Assembly (NCBI GenBank): GCA_016716565.1 | Contig: JADJWC010000004.1 | Span: 507,735 to 571,734 of the forward strand | Length of the DNA stretch: 64,000 nucleotides | Reading direction: 5' to 3' | DNA from: a bacterium | Lineage (GTDB): Bacteria; Bacteroidota; Ignavibacteria; Ignavibacteriales; Ignavibacteriaceae | Shown: positions 17,534 through 26,633 of the stretch, one piece after another | Numbering within the stretch: the first letter of the stretch is position 1 | Layout: the number at the start of each line of letters is the position of its first letter | Notes under the pieces: generated by a model | Databases searched by the model: none | What the model saw: the letters and a program-made list of their open reading frames with translations, nothing else | What the model was told of the DNA's origin: nothing | Program-made: the position numbers and the translations under genes

Positions 17534-19171
17534 CTAACGCCTCCATCCCTGAACTATGGGATATCTTCTTCCATATCCAAATGCTTTTCTCGATACTCTC
17601 AATGCGGGAGCAGCTTGCCTTCTTTTAAATTCATTTAAATCAACAAGGCGTAAAACTTTTCGTACAACTTTCTCGTTTTTTATTATCGAGTTAATTTCAT
17701 CGTACTCTTTATTTTCTTCAAGATACATCTTTAATATTTTATCGAGCATTTCGTACGGCGGAAGATCGTCCTGGTCGGTTTGATTGGGACTTAATTCAGC
17801 GGATGGTGGTTTTGTAATTATTTCCTTAGGAATAATTTCTTTTTTCTTGTTGATAAATTTAGCAATCCTGTAAAGATCACTCTTGTAAACATCCGCAATC
17901 ACCGCAAGGCTTCCGCTCATATCACCATAAAGCGTGCAATATCCAACGGCAAGTTCAGATTTATTACCTGTTGTTAAAACTAAATATCCATCGTTGTTCG
18001 AAAAAGCCATTAAATACACACCTCGAATACGTGCCTGAATATTTTCTCCTGTGAGTTTCCCAACTTTGTTTTTAAAATTCGGTTTCAATCGATTTATGGT
18101 TTCATCCACAACAGGTTGGATAGAAACATTATTGGATGAGATGTTCAGATTCTTTATTAGTTTCTGTGAATCTGTAATACTTCCTTTACTTGAATATTTT
18201 GAAGGCATCAGAACCACGTGAACATTTTCCCTGCCCAATGCCTGAACCGCAATGTAAGTTACCATTGCAGAATCAAGTCCGCCGCTTAAACCAATCACAG
18301 CTTTTTTAAATTTCATTTTCTCAAAGTATTCTCTTACTCCATAAACAAGCGAGGAGAGAACTTCTTCTTCAAATGATTTTTCGACTTCGACTTTTATTGG
18401 TTTATCTTTTTCAGTATCGAATAAAATAAAATCTTCTTCATAAGATTTACCTAAATGAACGAGCTTTCCCTTTTTATCCAGACACATACTTCCACCATCG
18501 AATACAAGATCAGTTTGAACTCCAACACAACATACATAAGCAAGTGGCAAATTATCCTGTCTGCAAATTGTCGAAAGCATTTCCAATCTTTCTTTTCTTT
18601 TTCCGTATGAATAAGGACTAGCAGAAATATTGATATGAATATCTGCACCTTTTTTCTTCAGCTCTTCTACCGGATCAAAATTATATCTTCTTTTATACCA
18701 GTAGTCAGCATCGTTCCAGATATCTTCACAAACAGAAATGCCCAGCTTTTTATTTTTAAATGAATGAACGAACACTTCTTTTGCAGGTTCGAAGTATCTC
18801 ATTTCATCAAATACATCATAGTTCGGTATCAGAGATTTCGGCTGGATGAATTGAATTTTACCATTGTAACATAAGACAGCCGAGTTGTGAATATTGGTTC
18901 CGATTCTGTCATCATCTTCAGTTATTGCACCAAATAGTAATCCAACTTCACCGGTGATTCCTGCAAGCTCATTTACTTTTTTATTAACTGCTTTTCTGAA
19001 TTCTTCTTTTTCGACAAGATCAAGGGGAGGATATCCTACTAGAGCAAGTTCAGGAAAGATTACTAGGTCAACCTTTGCTTTGATTCCTCTCTCGTAACCT
19101 TTTACTATTTTTTCTTTATTGTAGTCTAGATTGCCAATGATCGGATTTATCTGGCAAAGTGCAATTTTCAT
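17534..19171 (-). CDS. nadE: Glutamine-hydrolysing NAD+ synthase
   Basis: I start at MKIALCQINPIIG (19171), where the nitrilase fold begins. The 545-residue protein couples an N-terminal glutaminase domain (catalytic Glu in FPELALVGYPP, Lys in QPKSLIPNYDVFDE, Cys in GISVCEDIWND) to a C-terminal synthetase domain with the ATP pyrophosphatase loop GLSGGLDSAMVTYIA. It makes NAD+ from nicotinate adenine dinucleotide, ATP and glutamine. The gap to dsbD is 159 bases, with no terminator seen. Confidence 0.94.
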   Translation of the reverse strand: MKIALCQINPIIGNLDYNKEKIVKGYERGIKAKVDLVIFPELALVGYPPLDLVEKEEFRKAVNKKVNELAGITGEVGLLFGAITEDDDRIGTNIHNSAVLCYNGKIQFIQPKSLIPNYDVFDEMRYFEPAKEVFVHSFKNKKLGISVCEDIWNDADYWYKRRYNFDPVEELKKKGADIHINISASPYSYGKRKERLEMLSTICRQDNLPLAYVCCVGVQTDLVFDGGSMCLDKKGKLVHLGKSYEEDFILFDTEKDKPIKVEVEKSFEEEVLSSLVYGVREYFEKMKFKKAVIGLSGGLDSAMVTYIAVQALGRENVHVVLMPSKYSSKGSITDSQKLIKNLNISSNNVSIQPVVDETINRLKPNFKNKVGKLTGENIQARIRGVYLMAFSNNDGYLVLTTGNKSELAVGYCTLYGDMSGSLAVIADVYKSDLYRIAKFINKKKEIIPKEIITKPPSAELSPNQTDQDDLPPYEMLDKILKMYLEENKEYDEINSIIKNEKVVRKVLRLVDLNEFKRRQAAPALRVSRKAFGYGRRYPIVQGWRR

Positions 19172-19453
19172 TTCAAATATTGATTTTATTACGAAATATA
19201 CTACTACCCTAAAACTCGGCAAAATCGGAAATACTTTGAGAATAATTATCTAATTGCATTATTAATAAGTTTCAATCAGCCAATTACTCGATCAATCATT
19301 CATTTGTCTTCTTTCCAGGTTTTCATTAACCGATAAATCTCCTTCAATCACCGATACAATCTTACCATACTTACCAAAAAGCGTGGAAATCAGAAAAAAT
19401 CTTATTTATTAGAACCAGGGATTTAAAAGATTAATATCAATCCGGAGGAAAAA

Positions 19454-19924
19454 ATGGGAAAGAAACTATATCGTTCGACAAATGATAAAATGCTTGGTGG
19501 AGTTGCCGGCGGACTCGCTGAATATTTTGGAATTGATTCCACACTTGTAAGAGTGCTATTCATTGTTATTGTATTTCTCGGCGGAGGTGGAATTATCGCA
19601 TACATAATTTTATGGATAGTTGTTCCACAAAAACCATATGAATTGCCGAAGAGTCCTTTTACACAATCACCGCCTGAATCAGGAGGCAGTTCAAACTATT
19701 CAGATGATCAGAACAAGTCTGATAACTTTAGTGTAACCAATGGAGGAGTTGCCGGTTCAGTTGCTCAAACTGGGAATAAACAACTCTGGATTGCGATTGT
19801 CCTGATTGTTATCGGTGGTCTTCTGCTTCTTGACAACATATTTCCTCGCTTCGATTTCGATCATTACTGGCCTGTTATTCTGATTGGGATTGGAATTGGT
19901 CTTTTATTAAAAGCGAAAAACTAA
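19454..19924 (+). CDS. PspC domain membrane protein
   Basis: The 156-residue protein begins with a PspC domain (KLYRSTNDKMLGGVAGGLAE, then a membrane helix VLFIVIVFLGGGGIIAYIIL). A polar linker and two C-terminal hydrophobic segments resemble a LiaI/LiaF-type membrane region (LWIAIVLIVIGGLLLLDNIF). A good GGAGG site stands at 19442-19446. PspC-type proteins sense or respond to inner-membrane stress. The next gene encodes a protein with the same membrane motif, which suggests a small envelope-stress operon. Confidence 0.85.
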   Translation: MGKKLYRSTNDKMLGGVAGGLAEYFGIDSTLVRVLFIVIVFLGGGGIIAYIILWIVVPQKPYELPKSPFTQSPPESGGSSNYSDDQNKSDNFSVTNGGVAGSVAQTGNKQLWIAIVLIVIGGLLLLDNIFPRFDFDHYWPVILIGIGIGLLLKAKN

Positions 19925-19939
19925 AAAGGAGATTTTAAA

Positions 19940-20857
19940 ATGAAACCGTCACATATTTTCTGGGGTTTACTTTTTGTCGGACTCGGTTTGCTTGTTCTGA
20001 TAAATAATTTTACAAGTATCCTGATGGATTGGTCAACTATCTGGAAACTTTGGCCATTGACGATCGTACTTATTGGTTTATCAATTTTGATTAAACATCA
20101 GATGGGAAAAAGTGTCATCGCAGGACTTGCTGCAATCGTTCTTGCTCTTGCAATCTTCGCAAGTTTCAAAACTGCCACGCATTTTTTCCACAATGATTTC
20201 CAAATAGATTTTGGTGATGATGCGAACCGTGAGGTTGTAAATTCAGAGTTTACTGAACAATACGATTCTACGTTACGTTTTGCAGAACTTAATTTTGAAG
20301 CAGGCGCCGGTACTTTTAATATTCTTGAACAGAGTGAACATCTTATCTTTGCAAAAACTATCAGTTATCATAATTATGAATTGACAAGATTTGATACTGA
20401 CAGCAGTACAGTTGTGGACCTTGGTATGGGCGGCAGAACCATTTTCAGATTTGGAGATAATTATAAGAATACTGTTGCTATGTCACTAAATCCTAATCCT
20501 GTTTGGGATATGAACTTTAACGTTGGCGCCGCATCGATGGATTTCGATCTTACTCCATTCAAAACTAAAGAGGTGAATGTTGATATGGGTGCTGCTTCAA
20601 TAAATATCAGACTTGGGAATTTATATCCTGAAACCAACTTGAGTGTTGATGCAGGTGCTTCTGATATAAATATTTATGTTCCAAAAGAATCAGGCTGCAA
20701 AATTGTAACTGATGGTGCATTGTCTTCTAAAAATTTTAAAGAATTTAAAAAGATTGATTCCGATAATTATGTTACTGAAAATTTCGATGAAGCTTTAAAT
20801 AAGATATATGTAGAAATTGATTGCGGTGTATCCTCAATAAGTGTTGAGAGGTATTAA
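19940..20857 (+). CDS. LiaF-like membrane protein with C-terminal beta-helix (toast-rack) domain
   Basis: The 305-residue protein has an N-terminal two- to three-helix LiaI/LiaF-like membrane segment (IFWGLLFVGLGLLVLINNF, WPLTIVLIGLSILIK) and a C-terminal domain with repeating patterns (NFNVGAASMDFDLTPF, VNVDMGAASINIRLGN, LSVDAGASDINIYVPK) of the type seen in DUF2154/toast-rack domains. In Firmicutes LiaF restrains a cell-wall-stress two-component system. Here no such system is adjacent, so only membrane location and a possible role in envelope response can be inferred. It lies 15 bases after the PspC gene with an AAAGGAG site. Confidence 0.8.
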   Translation: MKPSHIFWGLLFVGLGLLVLINNFTSILMDWSTIWKLWPLTIVLIGLSILIKHQMGKSVIAGLAAIVLALAIFASFKTATHFFHNDFQIDFGDDANREVVNSEFTEQYDSTLRFAELNFEAGAGTFNILEQSEHLIFAKTISYHNYELTRFDTDSSTVVDLGMGGRTIFRFGDNYKNTVAMSLNPNPVWDMNFNVGAASMDFDLTPFKTKEVNVDMGAASINIRLGNLYPETNLSVDAGASDINIYVPKESGCKIVTDGALSSKNFKEFKKIDSDNYVTENFDEALNKIYVEIDCGVSSISVERY

Positions 20858-20859
20858 TT

Positions 20860-20937
20860 CAATCTCTTAATCTTACTCGTACTCTTAATCTTATTCGGGT
20901 GAGGAGTAAGAGTATGAGTAAGAGTAAGAATGAGAAA
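20860..20937. repeat. Long imperfect palindrome of GAGTAAGAGT-type repeats, likely bidirectional terminator
   Basis: Left arm CTTAATCTTACTCGTACTCT and right arm AGAGTATGAGTAAGAGTAAG (with further partial pairing) face each other around a short GGGTGAGG loop. It lies between two convergent genes, so it could end both transcripts. The arms are internally repetitive (GAGTAAGAGT units). Confidence 0.65.
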
Positions 20938-21324
20938 TCATTTTTTTCTTTTTAAACTTTTACTTTTCACTTTTGAATTAGGAATCCAAAGATGTTTTTC
21001 CAATTTCACACAACCATTTTTATCAAACTCAATCCCTTCACCTCGCAATAATTCTTCCATTAGTGTTGGATCACCGAAATGGATTTTTCCAGTAAGTGCA
21101 CCGTATCTGTTTACGACTCTGTGTGCCGGAATATCCGGTCCGCATCCATTCAGAGCCCAGCCAACTGTTCTCGCAGCGGATTTAATTCCGCAAACTTCTG
21201 CGATGTGTCCATAAGTTGTCACTTTCCCGTATGGAATTCTTTTAGTAACATCAAAAACTTTGTTGAAGAAATCTTTTTTCTTTTTATCAACTGCTCTTTT
21301 TTTTATAATCTTTTTATTCTTCAT
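20938..21324 (-). CDS. Alkyltransferase-like protein (MGMT fold without the acceptor cysteine)
   Basis: The 128-residue protein has the DNA-binding domain of O6-methylguanine methyltransferases (IPYGKVTTYGHIAEVCGIK, ARTVGWALNGCGPDIPAHRV). The active-site motif PCHRV reads PAHRV, so the alkyl-accepting cysteine is alanine. Proteins of this kind (ATL) bind O6-alkylguanine and flag it for nucleotide excision repair instead of removing the alkyl group. A lysine-rich tail is present at both ends. It is convergent with the LiaF-like gene across a palindrome. Confidence 0.88.
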   Translation of the reverse strand: MKNKKIIKKRAVDKKKKDFFNKVFDVTKRIPYGKVTTYGHIAEVCGIKSAARTVGWALNGCGPDIPAHRVVNRYGALTGKIHFGDPTLMEELLRGEGIEFDKNGCVKLEKHLWIPNSKVKSKSLKRKK

Positions 21325-21381
21325 TTTTAAGATGACAATCAGAAAATATTTTCTCTATAAAAATTGTAATTAAATTATCTC

Positions 21382-22392
21382 GTGGCAAGCATAAAAAGAA
21401 GATTTATTTATTATCTAACCTGGATGAAAGAACTATTCAGATTTTGTCCTTACCGAAAATCAAACATCGATAAGGAAAATCTTTTCCTGAACTGCGGTCA
21501 CCGCGGCTCACCTGTAAATGAACCTGAAAATACCATTCCTTCATTAGAACGAGCTTTGAGCGAAGGAGCGAATGCTTTGGAAGTTGATATCTGCGTGACA
21601 AAGGACAATGAAATAATTCTTTGGCATGATTGGAATCCTGATGAACTTGTTGCTTTAATAAGAGAAAATGGTTTGGAGCCGGAAGTAAGATACAAACCTG
21701 ACTTTCCAGCCCGTTTCAGTGGTTTCAGGAATAAAACGAGTGAATTGACATTAGCTGAATTCAGAAAGCATTTTAATTATACAAATAAAGGAGAAAGTAC
21801 TCCGGTTGGTGCTCACATACCAACTTTTGAGGAGTTCATTCAGTGGTCATCAACCAAGGAAAAATTAAAATATGTGTTTCTTGATTTAAAGGTGCCTGAA
21901 GAAGAAAAGGAATTAGTTCTTGTAATTCTTAATCAGTTGGATGCATTTGATAAAAAGTATAATCCACCTTGTCAATTCATTATTGAAACTTTCAGCAAAG
22001 AAGTTCTGCAAACAGCAAAAAACAAATATCCAAATTTCAATTATTGCCTCGATGTTGAACTTCCTCCGGGATTTATTTTCTTCCCAAGATTATACAGCGG
22101 GATTAAGACCGCAATCCAAAATAAAAATTCAGTTGGTCTTGTTTTACGCCCAAGACAAATCACTATTGCAAACTGGATGACTTATAGAAGAGTTATACGA
22201 TATGATGTTAGAAAGAAAAAAGTTTTCAACAAGAAAAATCCTGAACACAAAATTAATTTTCTGATTGGCTGCACAATCAATGATAAACGTGAGATGGAAT
22301 GTCTGATTAAAAAAGGTGTTAATGGCATGCAGACCGATTATCCAAGAAGATTAACAAATCTTGTTAAGCAGTATGGATTGAAGAGAGAATAG
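21382..22392 (+). CDS. Glycerophosphodiester phosphodiesterase family protein
   Basis: The 336-residue TIM-barrel protein has the GDPD catalytic motifs: NCGHRGSPVNEPENTIPS (His-Arg and the Glu of EN) near residue 40, LEVDICVTKDNEIILWHDWN (Glu, Asp and His) near residue 70, and the C-terminal GVNGMQTDYPRRL. No signal peptide is seen. The frame starts with GTG at 21382; an ATG at 21424 (MKELFRF) is an alternative. Such enzymes hydrolyse glycerophosphodiesters to glycerol 3-phosphate and an alcohol. The insert after the HDW motif is longer than in the minimal enzyme. Confidence 0.85.
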   Translation: MASIKRRFIYYLTWMKELFRFCPYRKSNIDKENLFLNCGHRGSPVNEPENTIPSLERALSEGANALEVDICVTKDNEIILWHDWNPDELVALIRENGLEPEVRYKPDFPARFSGFRNKTSELTLAEFRKHFNYTNKGESTPVGAHIPTFEEFIQWSSTKEKLKYVFLDLKVPEEEKELVLVILNQLDAFDKKYNPPCQFIIETFSKEVLQTAKNKYPNFNYCLDVELPPGFIFFPRLYSGIKTAIQNKNSVGLVLRPRQITIANWMTYRRVIRYDVRKKKVFNKKNPEHKINFLIGCTINDKREMECLIKKGVNGMQTDYPRRLTNLVKQYGLKRE

Positions 22393-22403
22393 TCCATACG
22401 AAT

Positions 22404-22478
22404 GTCATTCTGAGCGAAGCGAAGAATCTTATAAATAAAATTCAAGATTCTTCAGTCGTTACACTCCTTCAGAATGAC
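22404..22478. repeat. REP-like palindromic repeat between convergent genes
   Basis: The arms GTCATTCTGA...GAAGAATCTT and AAGATTCTTC...TCAGAATGAC face each other over about 75 bases. The sequence type (CATTCTGAGCGAAGCGAAGAATC) is a recurrent intergenic palindrome in many bacterial genomes. It lies between the convergent GDPD and prfB genes. Confidence 0.75.
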
Positions 22479-22487
22479 AACCGTTTC

Positions 22488-23589
22488 TTAGTTCTTACTA
22501 AACTTTGAGAGATACGCTTTTATAAACCTATCAATATCCCCATCCATCACTCTTTGCACATCTGAGGTTTCTTCATCCGTTCGATGATCTTTAACCATAT
22601 TGTATGGATGGAAGACATAAGAACGAATCTGACTTCCCCATTCAATTTTCATCTTATTCTTTTCAACTTCATCCAACTCTGCTTGTTGTTTTTCGAGTTC
22701 AAGCTGATAAAGTTTTGACTTGAGCATTTTCATCGCACGGGTTTTATTCTGCACCTGAGAACGTTCACTTTGACAAGCAGCTACTACTCCTGTTGGTTCG
22801 TGAGTTATTCTGACTGCAGTTTCAACTTTATTTACGTTCTGTCCGCCTTTACCACCAGAACGGTAAGTATCAATTCGCAGATCAGCGGAATTAATTTCTA
22901 TTTCTATCGTGTCATCTATTTCAGGAATAACAAAAACCGATGCAAACGAAGTATGTCTTCTTTTATTAGCATCGAAAGGAGAAATTCGAACAAGACGATG
23001 AACGCCATTTTCTGCTTTTAAGTAACCGTAAGCAAATTCTCCAGATACTTCAACCGTTGCCGATTTTATTCCTGCTCCATCGCCATCCAGAATATCAACT
23101 ATACTCATTTGATAACCATTCTGCTCTCCCCATCTTATATACATTCGTAAAAGCATATCAGCCCAATCCTGTGCCTCGGTTCCTCCGGCACCAGAATGAA
23201 TTGTAAGTATGCAATTCTTATCATCATCTCTTCCGCTGAGCATGTTTTTAAATTCAGCTTTATCAATTGCTGAATTTAAATCGTCCAACTCTTTTCTGAT
23301 ATCATCATAAAACGATTCATCTTCTTCCATTGAAGCAAGTTCAATGATATCCCTTGCCTCATTAGCTTTTTTATCAACCGCTTTCCAAAGGTCAATCCAT
23401 TGTTCGAGTGTCTTAATTTCCTGAAGTGTTTTTTGTGCGGTTATCTGATCATTCCAGAAGGAAGATTCACCAGATTTGGTTCGGAGTTCTTCTACCTTCG
23501 AAATCTTTTTATCGACATCAAAGATACCCCCGGAGATTTGCTATTCTCTGCTGATGGGATTTCAGTTCTTTTAATTCTTCTTCGTACAT
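22488..23589 (-). CDS. prfB: Peptide chain release factor 2, with programmed +1 frameshift
   Basis: The gene starts at the ATG at 23589. The first 23 codons (MYEEELKELKSHQQ...GYL) run into an in-frame TGA at 23518-23520. Reading continues in the +1 frame (DVDKKISKVEELRTKSGESS) into the long frame ending at 22488. The shift site is CTC CGG GGG TAT CTT TGA, with the Shine-Dalgarno-like GGGGG three bases before CTT and the slippery CTT-T. This is the classical RF2 autoregulation site. The protein (~366 residues) has the UGA-reading SPF tripeptide (VRISPFDANKR) and the GGQ peptidyl-hydrolysis motif (SGGKGGQNVNK). Low RF2 lets the ribosome shift and make more RF2. Confidence 0.97.
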
Positions 23590-23615
23590 TTTACAATCCT
23601 TTTTAATTCAAAAAT

Positions 23616-23660
23616 AAAAAGTCAAAATTCAAAAACATATTTATTAAATATTGACTTTTA
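23616..23660. repeat. Short AT-rich inverted repeat upstream of prfB
   Basis: Arms TAAAAAGTCAA and TTGACTTTTA can form a hairpin between the AtuA-like gene and prfB. It is similar in style to the inverted repeats near the tRNAs. Confidence 0.45.
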
Positions 23661-23663
23661 ATT

Positions 23664-23981
23664 TTATACTTCTATTTCCATACGCAACAGCGCCGCTGCT
23701 AACGTCTTTCCTTGTGCATCGTGTTTCAGCGAAACTGTCCCACCTCCACCGAGTGTGTTGTGAAGCAAAAAGTTTAAAGCCCTGATGTTTGGTAATTCGT
23801 ATCGTTCAACTTTACCGTGACAAATTCCTTTAAAATGCTTTTTTACTTTTTCAGCAGTCAAATGTTTTTCTATAATTTGATATCCTTTATCATCATAAGC
23901 GATTATTCCGATATTGGCTGCATCGCCTTTGTCACCGCTTCGTCCGTGGGCTATTTCTCTTAATTTGATTTTCATACTCAA
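23664..23981 (-). CDS. AtuA-like ferredoxin-fold domain protein
   Basis: The 105-residue protein matches the small domain found either fused to the C-terminus of AtuA (DUF1446) proteins or as a separate partner: LREIAHGRSGDKGDAANIGI near the start, LPNIRALNFLLHNTLGGGG in the middle and GKTLAAALLRMEI at the end. The catalytic role is unknown. It is separated from the AtuA gene by the DUF2652 gene, all on one strand, so the two parts are probably made together. Confidence 0.82.
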   Translation of the reverse strand: MSMKIKLREIAHGRSGDKGDAANIGIIAYDDKGYQIIEKHLTAEKVKKHFKGICHGKVERYELPNIRALNFLLHNTLGGGGTVSLKHDAQGKTLAAALLRMEIEV

Positions 23982-24020
23982 TAAATAATTATTAAAACTA
24001 TATTTATAAAAATACTAATT

Positions 24021-25081
24021 TTAAACTGATGAAGATTGTTCGTCTTTAATTAATTTTTCAAGTTTAGCAAAATCCTTTACGGCGGAAGCAAATAAAACCC
24101 TGCATAAAATTTTGAGTATCCACTCTGGCAGTTTCCCATTCATTTTGACCATGTATGTAAGCTCGGTTGTATCGTTTAAAGGCTTAAAGACTCCGCATAT
24201 TGTAAAATTAAGAAATCCTCTGTAAAGTTTGATTGTAAAGTAATCGAATGGCTTATAATCGATACCATTTCTATAAATTTACTGCTGGAGCAATGATTGG
24301 TAGCGTCTTTTGTTGTTCTTCCAGATGGCCTTTCACTGACATTCCAATCAGAACCTTTAATGTAAAGAGATTTCCTTTTAGGATTATTGAACCAATCCCA
24401 GAGAATTGATGCCGGAACGGGAAACTCCTTTCTAAATATATAATGTGCATCCTTTTCATCAATCGTAATAGATTTTTGTTTTTGATATTCCTCATACTTC
24501 TCATCAAGATTGATTACTTCTGTCCGGATTGCACCAAGATGTTCGTATTGCTCAGTTACTGAATAACTTTTGTTAATTGGAACGTTTAGACTTTCGAGAC
24601 AATCCTTTGTGATCAGATAATAAGCTTTCCATCCGGTATCCTTTGATACTGAATTTTTAAGTAGTCTATGCAAAACGATTACTGCATTGCCCAAAGGTTT
24701 TTTCTTACCTGCAATATTATTCATCACAAAATCGCCACAATGGATTACAAATTTGAGATCAAGAGTTGATATCATCTGGCAAGCCATACAGGAACAGGTT
24801 GTTATTCTCTGGAATGTTGTCATTGTATCTCTGAAAGAATAATATGTGGATTCTACTATTTCAAGAATTAGCTCCCCCCGCGGATACTTCTCGATTGGGG
24901 CAAATACAAAAACGGCATCACCCTCAACTTCTACAAGATTAAATGCTGGTGTTAATTTTCCGATAATAAGAGTTAGTACTTCACTGAGTATTTTTTGTGA
25001 ATGTTCCAATTCCGTTCCGGCAACGAAAGATGTAAATCCGGTAATATCGGCGATAAGAAAATAAGCTTTTGATGTATTCAT
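24021..25081 (-). CDS. DUF2652 protein with cyclase-like domain and SRPBCC-like C-terminal half (frameshifted)
   Basis: The N-terminal half resembles nucleotidyl cyclase domains (FLIADITGFTSFVAGTELEH, LVEVEGDAVFVFAP, IHCGDFVMNNIAGKKKPLGN), as in DUF2652 proteins. The C-terminal half resembles a START/SRPBCC lipid-binding fold (FPVPASILWDWFNNPKRKSL, NHCSS, FDYFTIKLYRGF). The continuous frame ends at 24176, but adding one A near 24265 (IEMVS becomes ...GIDYKPFDYF) restores reading to a stop at 24021 ending KLIKDEQSSSV, about 353 residues. Whether it has cyclase activity is unknown. It lies between AtuA and the AtuA-like gene, so it may act with them. Confidence 0.72.
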
Positions 25082-25151
25082 TAAAGAAAATGATTTAATG
25101 AATCCAGAGGTGTTATCTAATCACCAAAGCTGGCAATTAAATTAAGTTATT

Positions 25152-26514
25152 TTAGTTCGAGAATTTTTACTTTTGGCTCAACAAGTTTTTTAGGAATCAA
25201 CGCAGGCCAATAAGCAACCACGTCTTTAGGTTTTGGTCTTCCACCTGCAAAACCTGTAACACTAGGGGGACCTGTTAAAATTAAGGGTGCAATTTCCTGT
25301 CCAAATCTGTTTACTGAATTTCTATCTTTGCTCGTACCGAGAAGCGAAGCACTATTTCATTTATTTTATCCTCATCAAGTTCAGGAGCTAAAGTTTCGTG
25401 GGTGGCATTATATCCAACAAATTCTGAACGTATTTCTTCAAATTGAAGTCCAAGTTTCTCTAATCTTTTGCGAAGTATTCTATCTGCTTTTTTTGCTTTA
25501 GTTAACGCCTGAGGCCATGAATAAGTGAGAGTTCCTGTTGCACTATATCCATCATGATAAGAACAGGAAACTTTATAAAATTCAGTTTCAGATTTTCCTT
25601 TTACATTGTAAACTTTTACTCGGTCCTTTCCAATTTCCTCAAGTTTTATCGAAGTGAAATCAGCAACACAATCGGGAGTGATATACTCTTCAGGATTTCC
25701 AATTTCATAGACCAATTGTTCTGCAATCGTGTCGAATGAAACTTTTCCTCCAGTGTTTTCGTGTTTGGTTATTATCACTTCACCATTCGGATAAGCTTCT
25801 GCAATTGGAAAACCAATCTCAGTAAAGTTCTCGATTGATTCCCAATCACCCAAAAAATTTCCACCGGTTGATTGAGCACCGCATTCTAAAATATGTCCTG
25901 CAACAGTTCCGGCAGCCATCAAATCGTAATTTTTCATATCCCAACCAAATTCATAAATCATCGGTGCAAGAGTCAAACCTGTATCTGTCACTCTTCCTGT
26001 AATGACAACATCAGCACCACGCTTTAATGCTTCAACAATTGGAGCAGCACCGAAATAAACATTTGCACTAAGCAATCTATCTTTTACTGTCGTAATTGCC
26101 TCACCGGTTTCCATATTCTTTAGTTCGCCACCCTTTTGGATTATTTCATCCAAACAATTTTTTATATCATCACCAAGAACGACTGCAACATCTAACTTTA
26201 ATATCTAGGTTCATTGCAACTTCAAGAATTGCGTCTGCACAAGCGATTGGATTTACTCCGCCTCCGTTTGTAATTATTTTAATTCCTTTTTTTGAGGTGA
26301 TTGGAAGAATCTTTTTCATTAAATCAACAAGGTCGGTTGCATAACCTAGATTAGGATTTCTGTTCTTCTGTTTCTGAAGAATTGACATCGTTACCTCTGC
26401 AAGGTAATCCATAACGAGATAATCTATATCTCCTTTGGTAACCTGGTGATAAGGTGCATCGATTAAGTCACCCCAAAAACCTTGTCCTGATGCTATTCTG
26501 ATTTTGTCTTTCAA
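25152..26514 (-). CDS. AtuA family protein (DUF1446), broken by two frameshifts
   Basis: Three frame segments form one ~454-residue AtuA-type protein. The N-terminal part (RIASGQGFWGDLIDAP ... ITNGGGVNPIACADAILEVA) runs to about 26200. The middle (ANVYFGAAPIVEALKRGADV, ITGRVTDTGLTLAPMIYEFG, AAGTVAGHILECGAQSTGGN) runs to about 25325. The C-terminal tail (NSVNRFGQEIAPLILTGPPS ... VKILELK) ends at 25152. Each junction is repaired by adding one A in an A-run. The start appears to be TTG at 26514, with no in-frame ATG near. AtuA was named for acyclic terpene utilisation in Pseudomonas, and its reaction is not established. The linkage to HMG-CoA synthase and thiolase suggests a role with branched acyl-CoA compounds. 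Confidence 0.82.
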
Positions 26515-26598
26515 ATTGAATCCATTACTAAAAATTAGAAACTAAAATTCAGTGGGTAATTTATTAAGAAATACGATAAGGTGAAATTGAAAGTGGTG

Positions 26599-26625
26599 GT
26601 AGCACAGATTATTAATCTGTGCTAC
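26599..26625. repeat. Perfect 12-bp inverted repeat between DUF35 and AtuA genes
   Basis: GTAGCACAGATT, a three-base loop ATT, then AATCTGTGCTAC. There is no T-run on the minus strand, so it looks more like an intergenic REP-type hairpin or attenuator than a terminator. Confidence 0.75.
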
Positions 26626-26633
26626 TTAAATAC

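Noticed and set aside
22488..23330. prfB taken to start at the internal ATG at 23330
   Set aside because: The upstream part continues as RF2 through a canonical +1 frameshift site, so the gene starts at 23589.
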